Source of the DNA: Cytobacillus depressus
GTDB lineage: Bacteria; Bacillota; Bacilli; Bacillales; Cytobacillaceae
Reading direction: 5' to 3'
DNA: 64,000 bases
Assembly: GCF_008923245.1 (NCBI RefSeq)
Contig: NZ_WBOS01000003.1
Coordinates: 1-64,000 of the forward strand
Below, in pieces: positions 1-8,187 of the stretch. Made by a program: the position numbers and the translations under genes. The number at the start of each line of letters is the position of its first letter. The first letter of the stretch is position 1. The notes beneath the pieces were generated by a model that was not told the origin of the DNA, did not search any database, and was given only the letters and a program-made list of their open reading frames with translations.

Positions 1-414
1 TAATGGATGTCCTATAAAGCTTCGTTAAAGGACAAAGATTATTGTATTCTCCTAATGGATGTCCTATAAACCTACGTTAAAGGACAAAGATTGTCGTATT
101 CTCCTAATGGATGTCCTATAACCTTGGTTAAAGGACAAAGATTGTCGTATTCTCCTAATGGATGTCCTATAAAGCTTCGTTAAAGGACAAAGATTATTGT
201 ATTCTCCTAATGGATGTCCTATAAAGCTTCGTTAAAGGACAAAGATTGTTGTATTCTCCTAATGGATGTCCTATAAACCTTCGTTAAAGGACAAAGATTG
301 TCGTATTCTCCTAAATGATGTCCTATAAACCTTGGTTAAAGGACAAAGATTGTCGTATTCTCCTAATGGATGTCCTATAAAGCTTTGTAAAAGGACAAAG
401 ATTGTTGTATTCCC
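1..414. repeat. 52-bp tandem repeat array (type I), 8 units, cut by window start
   Basis: Eight head-to-tail units of 51-52 bp begin at 1, 53, 105, 156, 208, 260, 312 and 364. Each contains an inverted repeat GTCCTATAA, 7 bases, TTAAAGGAC (8 of 9 pairs), followed by CAAAGATT and a pyrimidine-rich end. Differences are mostly in the hairpin loop and a few positions such as TTGTCGTATT or TTGTTGTATT. A decayed partial unit follows to about 437. The sequence is unrelated to the four arrays further along, though the period is the same. The array may extend beyond the left edge. No coding potential was seen. Confidence 0.93.
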
Positions 415-505
415 TAAAACAGTGTCCTTTAATTCCAGTTAGGTAGTTGATTAAAAGCTTAAAGAAATTAAAGTTAAGAATAAACGAAATAATCAGATAA
501 AGTTA

Positions 506-534
506 TTGACCGACTAAACGATATGCGATATATT
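506..534 (+). promoter_or_regulatory. Sigma-A-type promoter for the SHMT-like gene
   Basis: TTGACC and TATATT are separated by exactly 17 bases. The predicted transcript has a leader of about 125 bases before the start codon. That leader ends in a small inverted repeat (TTTGTAA at 621-627, TTACAAA at 643-649) just before the GGAGG ribosome-binding site. I did not recognise a known riboswitch in it. Confidence 0.6.
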
Positions 535-665
535 GGTTTTGGGCGTAACTTTGCCGGAACAGCTCTGAGTAACATGAATGGAAAATAGGAACATGCACCA
601 AATCATCGGAATGTTGTGCTTTTGTAACCGTAGTAAACAAGATTACAAATTTAGGAGGAATTTAA

Positions 666-2009
666 ATGACTTCAATTACCACAACGACTGAAAATTATGA
701 TGTTCATGACTCGAAGGTATTAGACTGGGCAAAGGAAATTATTGAAAAAAGCTCATCTGCAAGATTAATCCAAAAAGAAATTATTGATGCGGTTGATCGC
801 AATGCGATTTGGCGAGGGCAAGAGTGTCTCAATTTATTGGCTCCTGAGGCGCCGACAAGCCCGACAGTTAGGCAATTATTAGCATCTGAAGTAGGTACGA
901 GAGCGGCGGAAGGGCATATCGGGCCTACACAAAGATGGTTTTCTGGAACAAAATATATAGATGAAATTGAATCTTTATGTGTTGAATTGTTAAAGAAGGT
1001 GTTTAACAGTAATTATGCGGATCATCGTCTTGTAGCGAGTATGATTGGAAATATGGCGGTCTATGCTGCGTTGACGAAGCCTGGGGATAACATCTTAACG
1101 ATTGCTCAGCCATTTGGCGGACACTCGAGCAATCGCTATGACGGTCCAGCAGGGATTCGCGGTCTGAATATTTATGATGTTCCGATGGATCCCGTTGATT
1201 TAGTCGTGAATATTGATGAGTTCGCAAAAGTAGCGCGAGAGGTTAAGCCAAAGCTCGTTACGCTCGGAGCCTCGATGACGTTATTCCCATTCCCACTGAA
1301 GGAAATGTCTGAAATTGTGAGCGAATGGGGAGGGAAAATCTTCTTTGACGGCGCCCATCAGCTTGGCTTGATTGGGGGCGGGCAATTCCAAGATCCTTTA
1401 AATGAGGGAGCCTGCGTTATAACAGGATCAGCGGGTAAAACATTCAGCGGGCCGCAAAGTGGAATTATCGTCTGGAATGATCCTGAGCTGACGAAGCCAA
1501 TTTGTGATACCATTTTCCCAGCCCTTGCTGCGACTCACCAAGTAAACCGTGTGGCTGCCCTTGCTGCATCAGCGGCTGAATTCCTAGCGTTCGGGAAGGA
1601 GTATATGGCACAAATTGTCGCAAATGCGAAGGCGTTAGCAAAGGCATTGCACGACCGTGGCATCACTGTACTTGGCGCACATAAAGGATTTACAGAAACG
1701 CACCAAGTTATCCTGGATGTGAAACAATTTGGCGGCGGGCTGGATGTAGCTCATAAATTGGCGAGAGCAAATATTATCACGAATAAAAATCTCATTCCAA
1801 GTGACAGACCAGAAGATTGGGATTACCCGAGCGGCCTAAGAATTGGCACAATCGAGATCACCCGTCTGGGCATGAAGGAAGCTGAGATGGAAATTATTGC
1901 CGACTATATTGTGAGTGTATTAGAGGACAGAGAGTCAGTAGAAAATATCCGAAAACAAGTCATTGACATGCGCTCAGGTTATCAAAAAATTCATTATTGT
2001 TTTGATTAA
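666..2009 (+). CDS. Serine hydroxymethyltransferase-family PLP enzyme (paralogue of GlyA)
   Basis: A 447-residue fold-type I pyridoxal-phosphate enzyme. The SHMT-like signature is visible: an Asp-Gly-Ala-His segment near residue 230 (cofactor-ring Asp) and SAGKTFSGPQSG near residue 257, matching the [11 protein letters not shown] lysine segment of SHMT, so the lysine there should be the Schiff-base residue. It lacks the canonical N-terminal SENF motif and the GRRYYGG segment present in the GlyA encoded later in the window, so it is a divergent paralogue. It could act on another beta-hydroxy amino acid (an alpha-methylserine or threonine-type aldolase) rather than supply one-carbon units; the substrate is not determinable here. 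The start is ATG with AGGAGG seven bases upstream. It is monocistronic, with its own promoter and a weak terminator. Confidence 0.8.
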   Translation: MTSITTTTENYDVHDSKVLDWAKEIIEKSSSARLIQKEIIDAVDRNAIWRGQECLNLLAPEAPTSPTVRQLLASEVGTRAAEGHIGPTQRWFSGTKYIDEIESLCVELLKKVFNSNYADHRLVASMIGNMAVYAALTKPGDNILTIAQPFGGHSSNRYDGPAGIRGLNIYDVPMDPVDLVVNIDEFAKVAREVKPKLVTLGASMTLFPFPLKEMSEIVSEWGGKIFFDGAHQLGLIGGGQFQDPLNEGACVITGSAGKTFSGPQSGIIVWNDPELTKPICDTIFPALAATHQVNRVAALAASAAEFLAFGKEYMAQIVANAKALAKALHDRGITVLGAHKGFTETHQVILDVKQFGGGLDVAHKLARANIITNKNLIPSDRPEDWDYPSGLRIGTIEITRLGMKEAEMEIIADYIVSVLEDRESVENIRKQVIDMRSGYQKIHYCFD

Positions 2010-2100
2010 TGAAAGGTATGGCCATATAGGTTCATGCGGTTTGTACGTTATAAATTTATAAAATAGCTTTAAACACCTATAAATAGTATAAAATAATTGG

Positions 2101-2140
2101 AAAAGGTTATCGTTAATAAAACGGTGGCCTTTTTTATTTT
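2101..2140 (+). terminator. Weak intrinsic terminator after the SHMT-like gene
   Basis: AAAAGG with an imperfect inner stem (TATCG/CGGTG) pairs with CCTTTT and runs into a T-rich tail. Confidence 0.5.
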
Positions 2141-2182
2141 TGGAAGTAGGGATTGTACGTTTTTAGTAACCCAAATTATTTT

Positions 2183-2211
2183 TTGACTGCTCTTGCCACC
2201 TATACTATAAT
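2183..2211 (+). promoter_or_regulatory. Strong sigma-A promoter upstream of prfA
   Basis: TTGACT, a 17-base spacer and a perfect TATAAT. Transcription from here would start at about 2218, exactly at the left edge of the two-stem repeat element. That element would then form most of a roughly 235-base prfA leader RNA. Confidence 0.75.
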
Positions 2212-2216
2212 TATAA

Positions 2217-2372
2217 TGTTATGGACTTATCGCAGATTAACGGGCAGTAAGATCTTAAAAGTTTAGATGAATTTGTGAAGTCTATGTGATAGATCAACTG
2301 CCCGTAAAGGCCCGATAAGTTCAACTAACATTCAGTGGGGAAATAGCCCCCCACTAAATGAAGTTTTACTAT
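2217..2372 (-). repeat. Two-stem dispersed element, copy A1
   Basis: Read on the minus strand it has a first stem, TTCATTTAGTGGGGGG against CCCCACTGAATG, then TTAGTTGAACTTATCGGGCC. A second stem follows (CGGGCAGTTGATC against GATCTTACTGCCCG) and the end is TTAATCTGCGATAAGT. The same order and sequences recur at 26609-26733 and, interrupted, at 59745-60072. The loop of the second stem is variable. No ORF is present. It could be a non-autonomous mobile element or a structured RNA; I do not recognise the family. Confidence 0.75.
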
Positions 2373-2453
2373 ATAATGAACGTTCAATTTTTTAAAAATA
2401 GATGGCTCGGAAAAAATGATCCGAAATGTTATAGAAATTAGAGGTGAAATGCT

Positions 2454-3527
2454 GTGTTTGATCGTCTTCAATCTGTAGAAGATCGCTATGAAAGATTAAA
2501 TGAGCTTTTGAGTGATCCGGAAATTGTTAATGATCCAAAAAAATTACGTGAATATTCGAAGGAACAGTCAGATATTCAGAAGACTGTTGAAGCTTATCGT
2601 GAATATAAGGATGTTCGTGAGCAGTATCAAGATGCGAAAGCAATGCTTGATGAAAAGCTAGATGCGGAAATGCGTGAAATGGTAAAGGAAGAGCTTGATG
2701 AGCTGGAAGACAAGGTCGAAGAATTAGAAGCTCGATTAAAGATTCTTTTAATCCCGAAAGATCCGAACGATGATAAAAACGTTATTATGGAAATCCGCGG
2801 AGCAGCAGGCGGAGATGAAGCGGCCTTATTTGCTGGAGATTTATATCGCATGTACAGTCGCTTTGCAGAATCACAGGGCTGGAAAACAGATGTGATTGAA
2901 ACTCATTCAACTGGAGTGGGCGGCTACAAGGAAATTATTTTTATGATTAACGGAAACGGCGCTTTTTCAAAATTAAAGTTTGAAAATGGCGCTCACCGTG
3001 TACAGCGTGTACCGGAAACAGAGTCTGGCGGCCGGATTCATACGTCTACTGCAACTGTTGCCGTATTGCCTGAAGCGGAAGAAGTAGAGATTGAAATTCA
3101 TGATAAAGATATTCGTGTTGATACATTTGCATCAAGCGGACCAGGCGGACAGAGCGTTAACACGACGATGTCAGCTGTTCGTTTAACACATATTCCAACT
3201 GGAACAGTCGTGTCCTGCCAAGATGAGAAATCACAAATTAAGAATAAAGAAAAAGCGATGAAGGTTTTACGTGCCCGCGTTTATGATAAATTCCAGCAAG
3301 AAGCACAAGCGGAATATGATCAAGCACGTAAATCGGCTGTCGGTACTGGAGACCGCTCGGAGCGAATTCGTACGTACAACTTCCCGCAAAACCGCATAAC
3401 AGACCACCGCATTGGTCTTACTATTCAAAAGCTGGATCAAATTCTCTCAGGGAAGCTAGATGAAGTGATCGATGCATTAATCCTTGAAGAACAATCGGCG
3501 AAGCTTGAAAGTGCATCAAATGAGTAA
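2454..3527 (+). CDS. prfA: Peptide chain release factor 1
   Basis: A 357-residue class I release factor recognising UAA and UAG. It shows an N-terminal coiled-coil domain (to about residue 105), the PxT-type codon-recognition motif [12 protein letters not shown] near residue 188, and the universally conserved GGQ in [12 protein letters not shown] near residue 229 that triggers peptidyl-tRNA hydrolysis. Length is normal for the family. The start is GTG, chosen because GAGGTG lies eight bases upstream and the protein begins MFDRL as in Bacillus RF1. It overlaps the start of prmC, whose product methylates the GGQ glutamine, so the two are translationally coupled. Confidence 0.97.
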   Translation: MFDRLQSVEDRYERLNELLSDPEIVNDPKKLREYSKEQSDIQKTVEAYREYKDVREQYQDAKAMLDEKLDAEMREMVKEELDELEDKVEELEARLKILLIPKDPNDDKNVIMEIRGAAGGDEAALFAGDLYRMYSRFAESQGWKTDVIETHSTGVGGYKEIIFMINGNGAFSKLKFENGAHRVQRVPETESGGRIHTSTATVAVLPEAEEVEIEIHDKDIRVDTFASSGPGGQSVNTTMSAVRLTHIPTGTVVSCQDEKSQIKNKEKAMKVLRARVYDKFQQEAQAEYDQARKSAVGTGDRSERIRTYNFPQNRITDHRIGLTIQKLDQILSGKLDEVIDALILEEQSAKLESASNE

Positions 3528-4392
3528 ACCAACGATGAAAGTATATGAAGCCCTCCAATGGGCTTCTTCTTTTTTAAAGGAAAAGAATCGTGATGACAAT
3601 GCGGGAGAGTTATTGCTGCAGCATTTTATGGGAATGGAGCGGGCAGCCTTTTTGGCCAGCCTGCGTGATGAGGTTGAGCCTTTTGTCCTGGCTGCTTTTC
3701 AAAAAGCGGTCCTTCATCATTGTGAAGGAAAGCCTGTGCAATATTTGATTGGACTTGAGTCTTTTTATGGGCGTCGCTTTAAAGTGAATGAGGATGTGCT
3801 TATTCCTCGACCAGAGACTGAGGAATTGGTTTATCATGCTTTACAGCGGATTGAGCAGCTTTTTACGGAAAAGGGTAGTTTGAAATTAGCGGATGTCGGC
3901 ACTGGGAGCGGGGCCATTGCGATTACGCTAAAGCTAGAGAATGAAAGTTTAGATGTGACGGCGACAGATATTTATGAGCCGACGCTGCTTTTGGCAGGGG
4001 AAAATGCTCGGAATCTTGGCGCTGATATTCGCTTTTTGCAAGGGGACTTGTTGCAGCCTTTTATGGAGAGTGGAGAAACGTTTGATATCATTATTTCCAA
4101 TCCACCGTATATTCCTGAAGGGGATAAGGAATGGATGTCCGAGGTTGTAACGGAGCATGAGCCGCATCGGGCGCTTTTTGCAGGCGTTGACGGATTGACG
4201 ATTTATAAAAGATTGGCGGAGGAGCTTCTGTCCGTTGTTTCCGAACGCGCACTCATCGGCTTTGAAGTCGGTGCTGGCCAAAGCGCAGCTGTTGCCGAGT
4301 TGCTTAGACAAGCCTTTCCACAAGCGAAAGTGGATGTTGTTTTTGATATTAACGGAAAAGACCGAATGGTATTTGCTGAAGTTGGTTTTTAA
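3520..4392 (+). CDS. prmC: Release factor glutamine N5-methyltransferase
   Basis: An AdoMet-dependent methyltransferase (HemK/PrmC family) that modifies the GGQ glutamine of release factors. It shows the AdoMet glycine loop [11 protein letters not shown] and the catalytic NPPY motif ([12 protein letters not shown]), preceded by the family's helical N-terminal substrate domain. The start is uncertain: ATG at 3520 overlaps prfA by 8 bases; ATG at 3535 would give MKVYEALQW, which resembles the usual Bacillus N-terminus. It corresponds to ywkE in B. subtilis gene order. A strong terminator follows immediately. Confidence 0.95.
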   Translation: MSKPTMKVYEALQWASSFLKEKNRDDNAGELLLQHFMGMERAAFLASLRDEVEPFVLAAFQKAVLHHCEGKPVQYLIGLESFYGRRFKVNEDVLIPRPETEELVYHALQRIEQLFTEKGSLKLADVGTGSGAIAITLKLENESLDVTATDIYEPTLLLAGENARNLGADIRFLQGDLLQPFMESGETFDIIISNPPYIPEGDKEWMSEVVTEHEPHRALFAGVDGLTIYKRLAEELLSVVSERALIGFEVGAGQSAAVAELLRQAFPQAKVDVVFDINGKDRMVFAEVGF

Positions 4393-4429
4393 GTAAAGAG
4401 GGAGCTGCTTTAATAGTAGCTTCTTGAAA

Positions 4430-4464
4430 AAAAGTCCGTCATGAGGGGCATGACGGGCTTTTTT
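4430..4464 (+). terminator. Intrinsic terminator after prmC
   Basis: GTCCGTCATG pairs with CATGACGGGC around a short G-rich loop, followed by six T. Confidence 0.9.
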
Positions 4465-4482
4465 GCATATATTTAACGGCCG

Positions 4483-4905
4483 TGACTGGCTCATGGAACG
4501 CGTTTTCCATGGCCCTCTGTCAAAACAGTTGTTATGAGCGCTTCATGGAACACGTTTTCCAGTGTCCTGGGTCAAAACGGTCATCATGAGCGTTTCATGG
4601 AACGCGTTTTCCAAGGTCTCTAGTCAAAACGGTCACCATGAGCGTTTCATGGAACGCGTTTTCCGATGTCCCTAGTCAAAACGGCCGTCATGAGCGCTTC
4701 ATGGAACGCGTTTTCCAGTGTCCCGGGTCAAAACGGTCGCCATGAGCGCTTCATGGAACGCGTTTTACAAGATCCCAAGTCAAAACGGTCGCCATGAGCG
4801 CTTCATGGAACGCGTTTTACAAGATCCCAAGTCAAAACGATCGCCATGACCACTTCATAGCACGCATTTTTCAAGATCTCCGTCAAAAACGCTCCCCATA
4901 AAAGT
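4483..4905. repeat. 52-bp dyad repeat array (type II), about 8 units
   Basis: Units of 52 bp carry the interrupted dyad AAAACG, 6 bases, ATGAG, CGC, TTCAT, 6 bases, CGTTTT, followed by a 15-bp linker. The central part CCATGAGCGCTTCATGG is nearly palindromic here. The first and last units are the most degenerate (the last reads TTCATAGCACGCATTTTTC). The array fills the space between the convergent prmC and sensor-kinase genes. No ORF with coding character is present. Confidence 0.93.
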
Positions 4906-4931
4906 AAATCAACCGTTCAACGCGCCCCTCA

Positions 4932-7799
4932 TCACTCCGGTATTAATATTTGCCCCACTTTCCCTGTTTTCGACAGGGTTTGGTGGATGGATTTGGAAAG
5001 TTCGCTTGGTTTGTAAGGCTTAATTAAATAGCCTTCAGCACCTAGAGATATGCCTTTTTCTTTTTCGTCTAGGGCGGTGGAGATGATGATCGGAATATTC
5101 TTTAGCTTGTCGCTTTCTTTCATCTCCTTCATGATGGCCCATCCGTCCATATTTTCCTCGAGCAAGATGTCGAGCACGAGCGCATCGGGGGCTTCGGCTT
5201 GAATATGCTTTAGCGCTTCTTCCCCTTTTGTGAAGCTAGTAACGTGAAAGCCGCTTTCGGTTAATTCATTATGAATGAGCTCGGCAAGGTGTTGGTCGTC
5301 CTCAACAACCATTACATTGAAATCCGCGCGAAGCAAGGTTGATGGACCGCTAATCGGCTGAGCGATTTTGACAGAAGGGAAGGAAAGGCTGAAGGTGCTG
5401 CCTTCTCCATACTTCGACTGTACATGAACCTCTCCGTCATGCGCCTTCACGATTTCCTGTACAATCGCTAGACCTAGGCCTGTACCGCCGATCGTGCGCC
5501 GGTCGGTGTTATCTACCCGGAAAAACTTCGTAAATAATTGATCTAATGCTTCCTCTGGAATGCCAAGCCCATGATCCGTAACATCAACTTTTAAAATCGA
5601 GCCATCACGATAAACGCGAACGTCAATTTTCCCGCCATTTGGTGAATATTTAATGGCATTGCTGAGAAGATTGGTGAAAACCTGTTCTACTTTCGAGCGG
5701 TCTCCCATTATTAAATCGTGATCGATCGAAGGGTGGAGCTCAATCTGATGAAGATCGGTTTGAAATTGCTGGTTTTCGATGACCTTTTCAATAATTGGAA
5801 CAAGCTTAATAAATTTCTTTTCGTACGTTTGTCTGCCGGATTCCATTCGCTGAACGTCTAAAAAGTCATTAATTAGGGCGGTCAGCCGCTTTGCTTCATT
5901 GTAAATAGTCGTTAAATATTTCGTTTTCTTTTCTGGCTTTAGCTCTCGATTTAGCAGTAATTCTGTAAAGCCTAGAATACTTGCTAATGGTGTTCGTAAT
6001 TCATGGCTGACCGTGCTGACGAACTCAGATTTCATTTGGTCCACTTCGAATTCCTTCGTAATGTCGCGATGAACGAGCACCGTACCAAAGCGTTCTTCTT
6101 CTAAACTCAGCGCTTCGTAGTACATTTTAATCACTTGTTGAGAGTGTTTCATTTTATACGTGTAAATATGCAGCTCCGCCGAGTCAGATGCGTTTGTCGT
6201 GCCAAGGGCAGATGTTAAAAACTGGACAAATTCATCCCCGTCCTCGACAAACTCCTTCATCTCATTCGTCCATTCTTCCCATGGAAGGCCAATCAAGCTG
6301 TCCAAGCCTACTTCTCGATGGAAAAGATCATTTAATTGATTATTAATTTGAATAATTTTTCCATCTGAATCAATGAGCTGAATACCTTCTTTTACCGTAT
6401 CCATAATATGCTGATTTAATTTGCGATTTTCCTCAGATGACTCGTATAGGCTAATTTTTTCAAGAGAAATCCCAATTTGCTTGGCTAATGCCTCATATTC
6501 CTCCATTTGATTCTGTGGAAAAGGGGAGCCAAACCGGCAAAAGACCATGATGGCCTCAACCTCATTTAGAGAGGAAAGGACAGGCATATATAAATCATAG
6601 CCGTAGGATTCAACCGTGTGAAAGCCTTTTTCCTCCGCTTGAAGTTCTCGTCTAATCGTAAAAACATTTTTCGTTTTCTTAAGGCGATTATGCAGGCCGT
6701 TATCGATATACTGTTTAAATTGCTTGATGCCCGCTTCTGAAATAGCGAAGGACGCGGACGCCTCCTCATTCAGCATGGCAATAATGCCGCGATCTGCTTC
6801 TAGCACTTCACACATATTTGTGACAATGCTTTCTAACACTTCCTGTTTTTCGAGGGAATTCGAAATTCCATGTGTCAATGTATTCCTTCGCTCAAGCTTT
6901 CTTTCATTTGCCTGAACAGCTCCAAGCATCGACTCTAGTTCATTTTGCTGGGCTTGAAGCTCATCCTGCTGCGCTATGAGCTCTTCATTTTGTGCGAGTA
7001 GGTCCTGTTCCTTGTCTTGTATGCTCGTAATCATTTTTCGAAAAGCAACGGATAAGGCGCCAAGCTCATCTTCACGATCGGCATCGACTTTAATAACCGC
7101 GTCTTTTCCCATAGCAATCTCATTGGCCGCATGGGCGAATTGGGTTAATGGCTGACCAATCTGTCTCAAAACTACTCTGATCATGAGAAAAAGAACGAGC
7201 ATGAGGAGGATTAAGAAAACAACAAATACCCCTTCAATAAATACTTGCTTCTCTGCCAAGCCAGCCGCTTTATTATTTAATTCATTTTGAATTCCTTTTA
7301 AATAACTTTTTGAGAAGTCCTGAAAATGAGTCACCCGATCAAATCCGATCGACCTCACATTTTGAATCAATTCATCTTTCCTGCCATCCTCAAGGTAGGC
7401 ATTTATTTCTGGCAATCGATCGATTATAAAATAATCAATGATTTCATGCAGCTCTTTCGCAAACGCCTGATCCTCTTCTGTCACAGACGTTTTTTCAAAT
7501 TCATTGTAAAGCTTATTCAGAACGGGCTGCTGATTCATAGCCGCTTCCTTGAATTCTATATCTTCAAAAGCGATGTAACTGCGGATATTAAGGAGGAGGC
7601 TATTAAAAGAATCATCAATTTCTTGTAAAAGCACTTGTTTTTCAACGAGCGCTTTTCGCTCCTCGTAATACGTTTCATTTACATTCTTCTGGGCAATAAA
7701 AAAGCTAAAGGCACCTATGATTAAGAAAAGGGCAAACAATCCAATCAGTGCAATAAATTGCCTTGTTAAGCTTTTTCTTATATATTGATTAAGCTTCAT
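4932..7799 (-). CDS. Hybrid sensor histidine kinase (HAMP-GAF-PAS-HisKA-HATPase-REC)
   Basis: About 955 residues. Domains in order: transmembrane helix 1 (residues 12-36), a mostly helical extracytoplasmic region resembling four-helix-bundle sensors, transmembrane helix 2 (about 185-210), HAMP, coiled coil rich in Gln/Glu, a GAF-like domain (about 300-450) and a PAS-like domain (about 460-580). A HisKA domain follows with phospho-acceptor His in VSHELRTPLASILG, then an ATPase domain with the N, G1 and G2 boxes (NLLSNAIKYS, DHGLGIP, GGTGLGLAI). At the C-terminus is a receiver domain with Asp in LVLDILLEENMDGW. The start at 7799 is chosen because GAGGAG lies seven bases upstream; an upstream ATG at 7814 has no ribosome-binding site. 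It overlaps the response-regulator gene by 11 bases and is the last gene of the operon. The attached receiver implies a multistep phosphorelay, consistent with the Hpt domain in the first gene. Confidence 0.9.
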   Translation of the reverse strand: MKLNQYIRKSLTRQFIALIGLFALFLIIGAFSFFIAQKNVNETYYEERKALVEKQVLLQEIDDSFNSLLLNIRSYIAFEDIEFKEAAMNQQPVLNKLYNEFEKTSVTEEDQAFAKELHEIIDYFIIDRLPEINAYLEDGRKDELIQNVRSIGFDRVTHFQDFSKSYLKGIQNELNNKAAGLAEKQVFIEGVFVVFLILLMLVLFLMIRVVLRQIGQPLTQFAHAANEIAMGKDAVIKVDADREDELGALSVAFRKMITSIQDKEQDLLAQNEELIAQQDELQAQQNELESMLGAVQANERKLERRNTLTHGISNSLEKQEVLESIVTNMCEVLEADRGIIAMLNEEASASFAISEAGIKQFKQYIDNGLHNRLKKTKNVFTIRRELQAEEKGFHTVESYGYDLYMPVLSSLNEVEAIMVFCRFGSPFPQNQMEEYEALAKQIGISLEKISLYESSEENRKLNQHIMDTVKEGIQLIDSDGKIIQINNQLNDLFHREVGLDSLIGLPWEEWTNEMKEFVEDGDEFVQFLTSALGTTNASDSAELHIYTYKMKHSQQVIKMYYEALSLEEERFGTVLVHRDITKEFEVDQMKSEFVSTVSHELRTPLASILGFTELLLNRELKPEKKTKYLTTIYNEAKRLTALINDFLDVQRMESGRQTYEKKFIKLVPIIEKVIENQQFQTDLHQIELHPSIDHDLIMGDRSKVEQVFTNLLSNAIKYSPNGGKIDVRVYRDGSILKVDVTDHGLGIPEEALDQLFTKFFRVDNTDRRTIGGTGLGLAIVQEIVKAHDGEVHVQSKYGEGSTFSLSFPSVKIAQPISGPSTLLRADFNVMVVEDDQHLAELIHNELTESGFHVTSFTKGEEALKHIQAEAPDALVLDILLEENMDGWAIMKEMKESDKLKNIPIIISTALDEKEKGISLGAEGYLIKPYKPSELSKSIHQTLSKTGKVGQILIPE

Positions 7800-8157
7800 C
7801 GAGAATCTCCTCAACTTTATTTAAAAGTTGGAGAGGGCTGAATGGCTTTGCCATGAAATAATCGGCTCCAGCTGTTAATACACGATCCTGCTCAAATTGC
7901 TGACTTTTGGCGGAAAGCATAAGAATTTTCACATCCTGATTATTTGCACCGGCACGAATCTTCTCGATTACCTCCAAGCCTGTTTGAACGGGCATCATAT
8001 AATCGATAATGACTAAGTCATAATGATGTTGAGAAAATAATTCCAAAGCTTCTTGGCCATCAGCCGCTTCGTCAATTTCATAATCTTCATCCTCGAGCGT
8101 ATCGAAAATAAGCATGCGCAGAATTTCTTCATCTTCTGCTAATAATATTCTTTTCAT
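7789..8157 (-). CDS. Single-domain response regulator (CheY-like)
   Basis: 122 residues, a lone receiver domain. The acidic pair (AEDEE) near the N-terminus, phospho-acceptor Asp in LVIIDYMMP, the Ser of MLSAKS and the Lys of MAKPFSP are all present. No output domain, so it probably relays phosphate or acts by protein contact, fitting the neighbouring hybrid kinase and the Hpt-containing protein. The start has GGAGG seven bases upstream. It lies 30 bases downstream of the glycosidase-like gene and overlaps the kinase gene. Confidence 0.92.
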   Translation of the reverse strand: MKRILLAEDEEILRMLIFDTLEDEDYEIDEAADGQEALELFSQHHYDLVIIDYMMPVQTGLEVIEKIRAGANNQDVKILMLSAKSQQFEQDRVLTAGADYFMAKPFSPLQLLNKVEEILDEA

Positions 8158-8187
8158 TAGAGTCCTCCATTTGAGAATGCCTTATAT

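Noticed and set aside
535..660. Riboswitch (glycine, THF or ZTP class) in the SHMT-like gene leader
   Set aside because: None of the conserved core sequences of these classes could be found; only a small inverted repeat is present.
2217..2372. T-box or ribosomal-protein-type leader before prfA
   Set aside because: The same sequence occurs at two other unrelated loci, so it is a dispersed element first, and no T-box sequence is present.
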